Shown one piece after another: positions 18,264 through 25,888 of a stretch of 64,000 bases of DNA (the first letter of the stretch is position 1; every line of letters begins with the position of its first letter). Source of the DNA: PSRF01 sp051000815 (GTDB lineage: Bacteria > Acidobacteriota > Blastocatellia > Pyrinomonadales > Pyrinomonadaceae); the NCBI GenBank assembly GCA_051000815.1, contig JBPCNX010000029.1:68759-132758 (forward strand). The letters run 5' to 3'. The notes under the pieces are model-generated. The model had not been told where the DNA came from, ran no database searches, and saw nothing but the letters and a program-made list of their open reading frames with translations. The position numbers and the translations under genes are program-made.

Positions 18264-19588
18264 ATGAAACGTAGTCTGCTGGGTCTCATTCTTGTTTGGT
18301 CAATGATTTCAATCCCGATTCTTGCGCAGAATAAGGCGTCTTCAGTAACTCTGATCAAAGCGGGGCGGCTGATTGATGTGCGCTCCGGCCGCGTTCTTGA
18401 GAATCAGGGCATTCTCGTCGAAGGTGAACGTATTAAGTCCGTTGGTCCTTTCGGAGAAGTGCAGCGGACTGCCCCAGCAACTGCGCGCATCATCGACCTC
18501 TCACGCGCCACAGTGCTACCCGGGTTGGCAGATTGTCACACTCACATTTTGTTGCAGGGAGACATTACGGCTGCTGACTACGATGAACAATTGCTGAAAG
18601 AGTCGATCCCTTATCGCACCATTCGCGCAACGGTCGCGGCGCGCATCGCTTTGCTGAACGGCTTTACCGTGATGCGTGATTTGGAAACGGAGGGTGCGAT
18701 GTACGCGGATGTGGACGTCAAGCAAGCGATCAATCGCGGCGTGGTTCCCGGACCACGAATGTTTGTTGCCACGAGGGCCTTCTCGGCTACGGGTATGTAT
18801 CCGCTCCAGGGTTACTCCTGGGAGTTGCGAATGCCGGAAGGGGTGCAGATTGTGGACGGCGCCGACAACATTCGCCGCGCGGTACGCGAGCAGGTTAAAT
18901 ACGGAGCCGACTGGATCAAGTTCTACGCTGACCGCCGTTACTTTGTTAAGGCGGCGCGCTGCATTCCTGGGTCAACTTCACCGAGGAAGAAATGAAAGCA
19001 CTGGTCGATGAAACGCACCGCCTTGGTCGCAAGGTGGCGGCGCATGCGATGGGCTGGGAAGGCATTGATGCCTCACTGCGCGCCGGGGTGGATTCCATCG
19101 AGCATGGCTATGGACTCGACGCAGGACTAATGGAACGCATGGTGAAGCAGGGAGTTTACTGGTGTCCGACGATTTACGTTGGTGTTTACGTTGCTGAAGG
19201 CCGAGCGGCAGCGGGCGCTCCCATTTGGCTAACGATGCGGGATCTGGAAGCCAAAGCGTTTCCTCTCGCAGTACGCAAGGGCGTCAAGATTGCCTATGGC
19301 ACCGACGCCGGCGGTTACGCCTGGACCGAGAACCAGGCCAAAGAACTGACCTACATGGTGCGGTATGGGATGACTCCGTTGCAGGCGATTCAGTCAGCAA
19401 CAATCGTTGCGGCGGATTTGCTTGAGCGGGCCGGCGACTTTGGCGCGATCGAGCGCGGCAAGTATGCGGACATCATCGCAGTGAGTGGCGATCCGCTGGC
19501 GAGCGTGAGTGAACTTGAGCAGGTGCGCTTTGTAATGAAGGGCGGTGAAGTTTATCGCAACGAGTTTGGTGGAGTTGTCGTTAAGTAG
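18264..19588 (+). pseudogene. Secreted amidohydrolase, frameshifted
   Basis: The two frames together encode one imidazolonepropionase-like metal-dependent hydrolase of about 440 residues. The first frame (18264-18995) has a signal peptide (LLGLILVWSMISIPILAQ), metal motif DCHTHILLQGD and runs to DWIKFYADRRYFVKA, then shifts into an unrelated tail. The second frame continues HSWVNFTEEEMKALVDETH, then AAHAMG (metal His), SIEHGYG (His) and YGTDAGG (Asp) to the stop at 19588. One base is missing in the interval 18948-18956 (GGCGGCGCG). All metal ligands are otherwise intact, so this is either a very recent mutation, a slippage site or an assembly error. ATG at 18264 is preceded by GGAGGTC. Confidence 0.85.
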
Positions 19589-19598
19589 AGTGAAGGGC

Positions 19599-19754
19599 AT
19601 TGCCGATTGCCGATTGCCGATTAGGAAAATTGGGTATGAGCCGCGAGCCGCGAAGTAGAGCCAGGCCCAAATGTGGCGACTGACGTGGCCAGCCAATCGG
19701 CAATCGGCAATTGGCAATCGGCAATCGGCAATAATTTCTTGGCAATCGGCAATC
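19599..19754. repeat. Heptamer inverted array (GATTGCC / GGCAATC)
   Basis: The left arm 19599-19623 has about 3.5 units of GATTGCC; the right arm 19694-19754 has about eight units of GGCAATC in the opposite sense. The centre (70 bases) is unique. The right arm ends a few bases before the AAGGAGG ribosome-binding site of the next gene. Confidence 0.85.
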
Positions 19755-19767
19755 TCAAGGAGGAACT

Positions 19768-20043
19768 ATGACGCTGTTTGATTTGATTGTGCTGCTTCTG
19801 GTGGCGGGAGTTTGCGGCGCTTTGGGGCAAGCGATTACCGGATTCACGCGTGGCGGTTGTTTGGTTTCCATTGCGCTGGGTTTTGTGGGCGCTGTACTCG
19901 GAGTTTGGCTTTCGCGCCGCCTGGGATTGCCGGAATTGATTCCCCTCCAAATCGGAACCACGACTTTCCCCATCGTCTGGTCAATTATTGGTTCCGCCCT
20001 TTTCGTGGCGGTGATCGCCTTACTAACTCGCCGCCGAGCTTGA
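19768..20043 (+). CDS. GlsB/YeaQ/YmgE-type small membrane protein
   Basis: 91 residues with three hydrophobic helices (LFDLIVLLLVAGVCGALG; LVSIALGFVGAVLGVWLS; TTFPIVWSIIGSALFVAVIALL) and the Gly-rich spacing of the transglycosylase-associated/GlsB family. Such proteins are inner-membrane, often stress-induced and of unknown biochemistry. The start at 19768 has a strong AAGGAGGA site seven bases upstream. A heptamer array precedes the ribosome-binding site. Confidence 0.85.
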   Translation: MTLFDLIVLLLVAGVCGALGQAITGFTRGGCLVSIALGFVGAVLGVWLSRRLGLPELIPLQIGTTTFPIVWSIIGSALFVAVIALLTRRRA

Positions 20044-20055
20044 GTTTGGCCTTCC

Positions 20056-20090
20056 AAAAAAAGCATGGCACGGGTTGTCGCCCGTGCCAT
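20056..20090 (-). terminator. Intrinsic terminator for the minus-strand kinase/small-protein unit
   Basis: ATGGCACGGG (20065-20074) and CCCGTGCCAT (20081-20090) form a perfect 10-bp stem with a six-base loop. On the minus strand the stem is followed by a seven-T run (20056-20062). It ends transcription coming from the kinase and glycine-repeat genes. In the plus direction the T-run is missing. Confidence 0.8.
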
Positions 20091-20163
20091 ACCTTGATTC
20101 GATTTGCGGGATTAGTTTTGAGTGAACGTCCCGCGCCTCGACGGTTACCCTAACACTTCAGGT

Positions 20164-20409
20164 TCAGCCGCCACCGCCGCCACCCGTGGGCGGATCGCTG
20201 GATGTTGTCTCGTCGCCACCACCACCTCCCGTCGGCGGATCACTGGTAAGACCGCCGCCGCCGCCGCCCGTAGGCGGATCGCTGGATGTTGTCGCGCCGC
20301 CGCCACCTCCTCCCGTTGGAGGATCACTGGACGCGTCGGTTGGCTCGTCGTCTCCGTCGATTGAGGTATTGTTGGATGAGTCGGGTAGTTTTGTGTCTTC
20401 ATCAACCAT
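20164..20409 (-). CDS. Small acidic protein with four DPPTGGGGG repeats, unknown function
   Basis: 81 residues. The first 27 residues are acidic and Ser/Thr/Asn-rich (MVDEDTKLPDSSNN onward). The remainder is four copies of a roughly 12-residue unit, SDPPT followed by five or six Gly, the last ending the protein. It has an AAGGAG site eight bases before the ATG at 20409, lies 69 bases after the TPR kinase gene in the same direction, and is followed by an intrinsic terminator, so it is probably a real gene expressed with the kinase. No signal peptide or Cys. The repeated Ser/Thr clusters could be kinase substrates. The regular repeat also recalls modular precursor peptides, but no maturation enzyme is visible. 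I recognise no family. Confidence 0.6.
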   Translation of the reverse strand: MVDEDTKLPDSSNNTSIDGDDEPTDASSDPPTGGGGGGATTSSDPPTGGGGGGLTSDPPTGGGGGDETTSSDPPTGGGGGG

Positions 20410-20478
20410 GAGGCTTTCTCCTTGAACAGTTGTGGGAGTTAAGGAAAAAACTCGATAGAGACTGCCAAACGGCAGTAA

Positions 20479-23460
20479 CTAGTCGAGCTGCTTGCGGAAA
20501 CTTACAACGTCGGCACGCGCCTGATAACTTTCAGCATATGCGCCTAAGGACTCGCGGAATTCCGCAAAGGCCGCTTCTGCCCTGGTCATCTGCTCGTGGG
20601 CAACCGCCGTATTGCCCAGTCTTTGATTTGCGCGAGCTGCCAATAGTGCGGCGCGCCATTGAGATTCTTTCTGACCGGCGGCTCCCGCACGCTGGAGGGA
20701 TTCATTTGCGAGCTGCAAGGCCTCTTCGGCATTTCCATTTTGAAGTTCGGCGAGTGCGAATGTCAGCAAGCATTTGGTGATCAGTCCCGCAGCGCCGGCA
20801 TTCCTCGCCATCTCCAGACCGGCTTCGCAATCTTCAATGCCGTCGCGCGCCCGTCCAGAAAAAGCCTTCGCGAGGCAGACTGTGTTTGATGCGCCAACCG
20901 CAACCTGTTTGTATTGCGTACCGGCGAGCTTCAGGGCCCGGTCCCCAATTGTTCTAGCGTCTGTGAAGCGTTGTTCGCTTAGCGCAATTTGGGCAACACT
21001 GAGTTCGATCTCGGCTCTCAGAGCTTTGTAGTTACTGCCTGGCTGCTGGGCGATGTTCAGCGACTCAGACAACGCCTGACGTGCATCATCATAACGTCCG
21101 AGGCGCCAGAGAATGTTTCCGCGATTGTGCAGATTATAAGCTAGTTGCAGCGTGTTCTTGAGCGACTTATTGATTTCATAACTGTCGTTGTATTGCTTCA
21201 GGGCCTCGACATAACGCTCCAGTTCCGTGAGAACGGAACCGACCTCGCCATAGGAAAAAGCGATTCCCGGCTGGTCACCGGCCTGCTGAGCCAACTGCAG
21301 TTTCTCCCGAAATGATTGCAGCGCCCCGTCGTAATTCTCTTTCTGCCGCTGGGCTCGTCCCACAAAGCTGAGACAGATCATTACGCTTCGCGGATAATTT
21401 CCCTGACGAAAGAAGGCCAACGCTTCCTGCACGAGCGCCAGTCCTTCGTCGGTGCGCAGTTGTTGAATGAAGACGCCGCCGAGATTCATTTGCGCCGTTG
21501 CTTCGCGACGACGTCCATTATTGGCACGTGCCAATTCCATCGCTTCCCTGAAGTACCTCTCGGCTTCGGTGTAATCACCACGATTGACGAAAGCGTTACC
21601 CATCTCGATTAGACCGCCGGTGGTCAAATTCTCCAGCCGGCGCTGCCGGGCAAATTCGACTGCTTGTCTAGCGTACTCCTGCGCTTCTGCAGTTCGACCC
21701 TCGGTAAACGACAAGTTGCCGAGCTCTATCAGAAGAAGCACCTGCTGCGGATCATTCCCGGTCGCCTTTGCTGTATCCAGTGCCTGCTGAAATTGCATCC
21801 TCGCTTCCGCAAATTTACCCAAACTACGAAAAAGAATTCCTCGCTGCCGGAAGACTTCAGTGACACCCTCGGCGTTGCCCAGTGCTTTAAAAAGCGTATC
21901 AGCCTTGTCGAAAACTGAAGAAGCGCTGGCCACATTGAGTTTCCGGCTGTAACCACTTCCCGCTCGCAAATAAGCGGTGGCGTACTGGCCGTCAAGCGTA
22001 GTCGCTTTCACATAGTTCTCGATTGCTTCGTCGATCGCATCGTTTTTCTCATACGCCCTTCCCAGGTCGACGTATGCGTGAGCGTCATTCGGTGTCGTTT
22101 GCGCGATCTCTTCGAAGGCTTTAATGGAGCCGGCAAAGTCACGGGTCACAGAAGCGATGATCGCAGTCAGGTAGAGCCCATCCAATCGGGGCAACTGCGA
22201 ACGGTCGGGAACGAGGATGGTTACACGGAGGAGTTCGTCTTTGGCTTTATCCGAGTAATCAAGTTCCGTATAGGCTTCGGCCAGCCGGGCGTGGGCGAGC
22301 GCAAAGCGGTCGTCGGCGGCAACGGACTGCTCAAGCGCCCTGCTCGCCTGCAGGAACGCTCCATTTCGCAGCGCGTCCGTTCCCTTGTTATACCAATCCA
22401 GGGCAACAGCGGTCGGTTCATACGGAGCAGGTTTCCAGTAATGCATCCCCGCCCAAACAATGAACACCACGACTATTAGTGCAATGACAAATGCGCCCAG
22501 CGACAGGCGCGGCCGTCTGAGGGTCTGACTCAGCGTAGTCAAAGCGCTAATGGGAACTGCAGTTCGAGACGCTGAGCGGGCGGCCGGACCTGACCCATTA
22601 TCGCCCTCGGCCTCGAGGTGTTGGTTGACCGCCCGCAGGTCTGAGAGGAGCTCTGCCGCTGACTGGTAACGCGCGTCAGGTTTCTTTTGCAACGCCTTCA
22701 TCGTGATCCGGTCCAGTTCGGCCGTCACGCGAGGATTACTTTGGGAGGGTGGGGCCGGGTTGACATGAATCACTTGCGCACCAATCTCAAGCACACTTGA
22801 TCCGGAAAATGCTGAGTGGCCGGTGATGCACTCATACAACAAAGCGCCGAGGGCGAAGAGGTCACTCCGGCCATCGATGGCTTTTCCCGTTGCCTGTTCC
22901 GGCGATAAGTAGAGTGGAGTTCCAACGATCACATCGCTTTGTGTCCGCTCGAAACCGAGCGTCGGCGCGTTAGGGGTGGTTGTTTCATAAGACTCCTCGA
23001 GGTGCTTGACCAGGCCAAAATCCAACACCTTGACCTGGCCGCGCTCATTGATGACAACATTCGAAGGCTTAATGTCGCGGTGGACGACGCCATGGTCATG
23101 AGCTTCACTGAGTGCTTCTGCGATCGCCGCGACAATTTGCACGGAACGAACGAGCGGGAGGCGTTCGTCTTCGAGCAGGTCTCCCAGGGTTTTGCCCTTT
23201 ACCAATTCCATCACGATGTATGGCTGACCTTCCAGAGTTTCACCGTAGTCGTAAACAGCCGCGATGTTGGGATGACTCAGGAGCGATACGGTTCTTGCTT
23301 CGCGCAGGAAGCGGGCGCGGTAGTGAGAGTCGAGAGAGGAAAGAAACTTGATCGCAACATGTCGTCCGAGGTGAGTGTCTTCGGCAAGATAGACCGTACC
23401 CATACCGCCCTCGCCCAGCGGTTCAATGATTCGATAATGAGAGATCGTTTGACCTATCAA
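20479..23460 (-). CDS. Transmembrane Ser/Thr protein kinase with long TPR region
   Basis: 993 residues. Kinase domain 9-270: GEGGMGTVY, Lys38, Asp129 in HRDIKPSN, Asp147 of DFG, then a typical PknB-like C-lobe. A transmembrane helix (AFVIALIVVVFIVWAGMHYW) sits near residues 322-342, after which about 640 residues of TPR repeats run to the end, so the TPR part is probably outside the inner membrane. The frame opens with TTG at 23460 (IGQTISHYRIIEPLG follows), the usual distance from the glycine loop; no ATG is available there and no strong ribosome-binding site is seen, so the start is uncertain. The glycine-repeat gene follows. It differs from the kinase at 5247 by the membrane anchor and the lack of a TolB-like domain. 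Confidence 0.9.
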   Translation of the reverse strand: MIGQTISHYRIIEPLGEGGMGTVYLAEDTHLGRHVAIKFLSSLDSHYRARFLREARTVSLLSHPNIAAVYDYGETLEGQPYIVMELVKGKTLGDLLEDERLPLVRSVQIVAAIAEALSEAHDHGVVHRDIKPSNVVINERGQVKVLDFGLVKHLEESYETTTPNAPTLGFERTQSDVIVGTPLYLSPEQATGKAIDGRSDLFALGALLYECITGHSAFSGSSVLEIGAQVIHVNPAPPSQSNPRVTAELDRITMKALQKKPDARYQSAAELLSDLRAVNQHLEAEGDNGSGPAARSASRTAVPISALTTLSQTLRRPRLSLGAFVIALIVVVFIVWAGMHYWKPAPYEPTAVALDWYNKGTDALRNGAFLQASRALEQSVAADDRFALAHARLAEAYTELDYSDKAKDELLRVTILVPDRSQLPRLDGLYLTAIIASVTRDFAGSIKAFEEIAQTTPNDAHAYVDLGRAYEKNDAIDEAIENYVKATTLDGQYATAYLRAGSGYSRKLNVASASSVFDKADTLFKALGNAEGVTEVFRQRGILFRSLGKFAEARMQFQQALDTAKATGNDPQQVLLLIELGNLSFTEGRTAEAQEYARQAVEFARQRRLENLTTGGLIEMGNAFVNRGDYTEAERYFREAMELARANNGRRREATAQMNLGGVFIQQLRTDEGLALVQEALAFFRQGNYPRSVMICLSFVGRAQRQKENYDGALQSFREKLQLAQQAGDQPGIAFSYGEVGSVLTELERYVEALKQYNDSYEINKSLKNTLQLAYNLHNRGNILWRLGRYDDARQALSESLNIAQQPGSNYKALRAEIELSVAQIALSEQRFTDARTIGDRALKLAGTQYKQVAVGASNTVCLAKAFSGRARDGIEDCEAGLEMARNAGAAGLITKCLLTFALAELQNGNAEEALQLANESLQRAGAAGQKESQWRAALLAARANQRLGNTAVAHEQMTRAEAAFAEFRESLGAYAESYQARADVVSFRKQLD

Positions 23461-23610
23461 TTGGGGTGTCCAGTGAAAAGCGAGAAGAAAAGAAGCACGA
23501 ACTGAGAGGGCCCTATGGATTTCAACCGCCGTTGGGAAGCGACCTCAATGAACGCATTCTGCTCTAAAGCCTTACCGAATTCAAGGAGAACGTCCGCGGA
23601 AGGGAGGGGA

Positions 23611-24189
23611 CTAATCGAGGGTTGCCGCGCGCACTTGCTCTTCCTGTTTAGCGCGAAACTTTCGCAGGCTCTGACGCAATTCGGGCCGGCTGTTCGCCAG
23701 AATCGCAACGGCAAGGAGGGCGGCGTTGATTGCGCCGGGTTTCCCGATCGCGAGTGTGCCCACAGGAATTCCGGCCGGCATTTGCACGGTAGCCAGCAGC
23801 GAGTCCATGCCGTTAAGAGCGTCGCTTTTCATAGGCACGCCGAGTACTGGAAGGGTCGTGTGCGCGGCGAGTACGCCGGCGAGATGCGCGGCGCCGCCGG
23901 CGGCGGCGATTATGATTTCAACACCGCGCGATTCGGCGGTAGTAGCGAAGTCAGCTGCCAGATGAGGCGTGCGATGGGCGGACATGACCTTGCATTCGTG
24001 CGGCACCCCGAAATCGGTAAGTGTCTGATCCGCGTGACGCATCGTTTCCCAATCTGACTTGCTGCCCATGATGACCGCGACAAGGGATGAACCAAAGGAT
24101 GAGGGCTGAGGGCTGAGGGATGAATTAGACTTCTGCTTCCCTGTTCCAACTGGCGATCCGGCCTTTTTCTTCGTCGTTGTCTTTTTCAT
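23611..24189 (-). CDS. purE: N5-carboxyaminoimidazole ribonucleotide mutase
   Basis: 192 residues. The core from residue about 37 is class I PurE: VAVIMGSKSDWETM, KVMSAHRTPHL, AAAGGAAHLAGVLAA, PVLGVPMKSDALNGMDSLL, PVGTLAIGKPGAINAALLA. It interconverts N5-CAIR and CAIR in purine synthesis. The first 36 residues are an unusual basic then Ser/Pro extension, and residues about 22-34 (SNSSLSPQPSSFGSS) are encoded by GGATGAG-type heptamers. The ATG at 24189 itself sits in a second, opposing heptamer array (GGGATGA units). If the true start were internal there is no ATG before MGSKSDW, which would cut a conserved strand, so the extended start is likely. purK is not adjacent; icd lies upstream. Confidence 0.9.
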   Translation of the reverse strand: MKKTTTKKKAGSPVGTGKQKSNSSLSPQPSSFGSSLVAVIMGSKSDWETMRHADQTLTDFGVPHECKVMSAHRTPHLAADFATTAESRGVEIIIAAAGGAAHLAGVLAAHTTLPVLGVPMKSDALNGMDSLLATVQMPAGIPVGTLAIGKPGAINAALLAVAILANSRPELRQSLRKFRAKQEEQVRAATLD

Positions 24190-24224
24190 CCCTCATCCCT
24201 CATCCTTCATCCCTCATCCCTCAG
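24084..24224. repeat. Heptamer inverted array spanning the purE start
   Basis: Left arm 24084-24124 (GGATGAG, GGCTGAG units) lies inside purE codons; right arm 24186-24224 (CATCCCT, CATCCTT units) lies between icd and purE and contains the purE start codon. The right arm ends one base before the icd stop codon (24226-24228). The arms are mutually complementary, so the purE start region can fold into a hairpin. Confidence 0.8.
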
Positions 24225-24225
24225 A

Positions 24226-25677
24226 TTACGCTCCCTGATCCAGCGAGTACCCTCGCTGGCCATCAAAGTTGTAAAGGTTCTCAGTCTTGATAAAGTCGAA
24301 GCCGGCACCAGCCACGCGGTCGAGCAAAGCGATGATTTGACTGTGCGAAACCTTGTCGCCATTCGCCGATAAGAAGCGGCAACGCCAGTGATCCGAGCAG
24401 AATGTTTCCGCGTGACCACCGGGCCAGACCTTGACACCCCGATTACTGATCATTTCGAGCCTCACTCCTTCGCCACCCAGCTTGCTCATAGCATCGCCGA
24501 GCTCGTTTGCCGAGCCCTTTGTCCAATCGAGAAATACATCGACGCCCACCAAATCTTTTTGTGATGACGGAGCTTCCGATGAAATTGATTTAGACTGTGC
24601 GTCGCCCTCTGCCGGTTTGTATGTCGCGGGTTTCAAAGTCTGAGGCACCTGACCCACGCGAGCGACGACCGCTTCAGCAAACTCCCTGGTACCGACCTTT
24701 TCGCGACTCACACCCTCCTTGTAAACGTCGTAGGTGTGAAAGCCGTCTTCAAGCGTTCGCAACCAGGCATTGTGAACCCGCTCAGCAACGTCCGTTAGCC
24801 CGACGTGGACCAGCATCATTACTGCGCCCATCAATAGACCGGAAGGATTGGCCAGATTTTGTCCGGCACGACGCGGCGCGGATCCATGTATTGCTTCAAA
24901 CATCGAGACGTATTCACCAATATTTGCCGAACCGGCCAGGCCGACTGAGCCGGCAATCTGCGCGGCGACATCTGACAAAACGTCGCCATAGAGATTTGGC
25001 ATAACCAGGACGTCAAAGGCTTCCGGAGTGTCAGCAAGTTTCGCGGCGCCGATGTCAACGATCCAATGTTCATTCTCCAGATCGGGATACTGCGCCGCAA
25101 TCTCGTCGAATACCTGGTGGAAGAGTCCATCCGTCAGCTTCATGATGTTGTCTTTCGTGAAGCAGGTGACCTTCTTGCGATTGTTACGCCGGGCGTATTC
25201 GAAAGCGTACCGGACAATCTTCTCGGAGCCGGGTCTCGAGATAAGCTTCAAACATTGCACGACCTGAGCAGTCTGGCGGTGCTCGATGCCGGCGTAGAGA
25301 TCTTCTTCGTTCTCACGAACGATGATCACATTCATGTTCGGATGCCTGGTCTTGACGAACGGATGATAAGAGACGCAGGGACGCACATTCGCGTAAAGAC
25401 CAAGCGTTTTGCGCACGGTTACATTCAGACTCTTGTAGCCTCCACCCTGTGGCGTGGTGATTGGCGCCTTGAGGAAGACTTTAGTTCGTCGTAACGAGTC
25501 CCAGGCGCTGGGTTCGATTCCAGAAGTGTTCCCGGCTAAATAAACCTTCTCGCCAATGTCAATGGTTTCAATTTCCAACGGCGCACCGGCGCTCTGGAGA
25601 ATGTGAAGCGTGGCGGCCATAATTTCAGGCCCAATGCCATCGCCATACGCGACGGTGATAGGAACAGTTTTAGACAT
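24226..25677 (-). CDS. icd: Isocitrate dehydrogenase (long form with C-terminal domain)
   Basis: 483 residues. Decarboxylating dehydrogenase of the TCA cycle. Motifs: YGDGIGPEIM at the start, KAPITTPQGGGYKSLNVTVRK, RENEEDLYAGIEH, the catalytic Lys in TKDNIMK, and NLYGDVLSDVAAQIAGSVGLAGSANIG (written here in parts: NLYGDVLSD, AGSVGLAGS). It is longer than the E. coli type: after residue about 340 come a polar linker and a C-terminal domain of roughly 110 residues (VGVDVFLDWTK onward), as in the Thermus-type enzyme. Cofactor preference cannot be settled by eye. Start at 25677 is preceded by AAAGCC-poor sequence, but the N-terminus is as expected. Confidence 0.92.
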   Translation of the reverse strand: MSKTVPITVAYGDGIGPEIMAATLHILQSAGAPLEIETIDIGEKVYLAGNTSGIEPSAWDSLRRTKVFLKAPITTPQGGGYKSLNVTVRKTLGLYANVRPCVSYHPFVKTRHPNMNVIIVRENEEDLYAGIEHRQTAQVVQCLKLISRPGSEKIVRYAFEYARRNNRKKVTCFTKDNIMKLTDGLFHQVFDEIAAQYPDLENEHWIVDIGAAKLADTPEAFDVLVMPNLYGDVLSDVAAQIAGSVGLAGSANIGEYVSMFEAIHGSAPRRAGQNLANPSGLLMGAVMMLVHVGLTDVAERVHNAWLRTLEDGFHTYDVYKEGVSREKVGTREFAEAVVARVGQVPQTLKPATYKPAEGDAQSKSISSEAPSSQKDLVGVDVFLDWTKGSANELGDAMSKLGGEGVRLEMISNRGVKVWPGGHAETFCSDHWRCRFLSANGDKVSHSQIIALLDRVAGAGFDFIKTENLYNFDGQRGYSLDQGA

Positions 25678-25731
25678 CGTTCTCGAAAGCCTCTCTTCGC
25701 TCTGAATGTTCCTGGATGGAAGAACTTAATA

Positions 25732-25888
25732 AAGGATGAGGGATGAAGGATGAAGGATGAAAAGTTGAAACAGTGATTGGAAGTTTGGGGTTCCGTCTCT
25801 TACCAAAAATTGCAAATTTTGGACCTGTTAATCTTTCATCCTTCATCCTTCATCCTTCATCCCTCAGCCTTCATCCCTCATCCTTCCG
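25732..25888. repeat. Heptamer inverted array (GGATGAA / CTTCATC)
   Basis: Left arm 25732-25763 carries four to five units of GGATGAA; right arm 25832-25888 about eight units of TTCATCC/CTCATCC. The right arm ends immediately before the stop codon of the M28 peptidase gene (25889-25891). Between the arms is a small palindrome AAAATTGCAAATTTT. Confidence 0.88.

Noticed and set aside
20122..20425. Plus-strand open frames opposite the glycine-repeat gene
   Set aside because: They are Pro/Arg-rich shadows of the Gly repeats; only the minus strand has ribosome-binding site and terminator.
25503..25520. tRNA-like string GGTTCGATTCC
   Set aside because: It lies inside icd codons, and no acceptor or anticodon arm can be folded around it.
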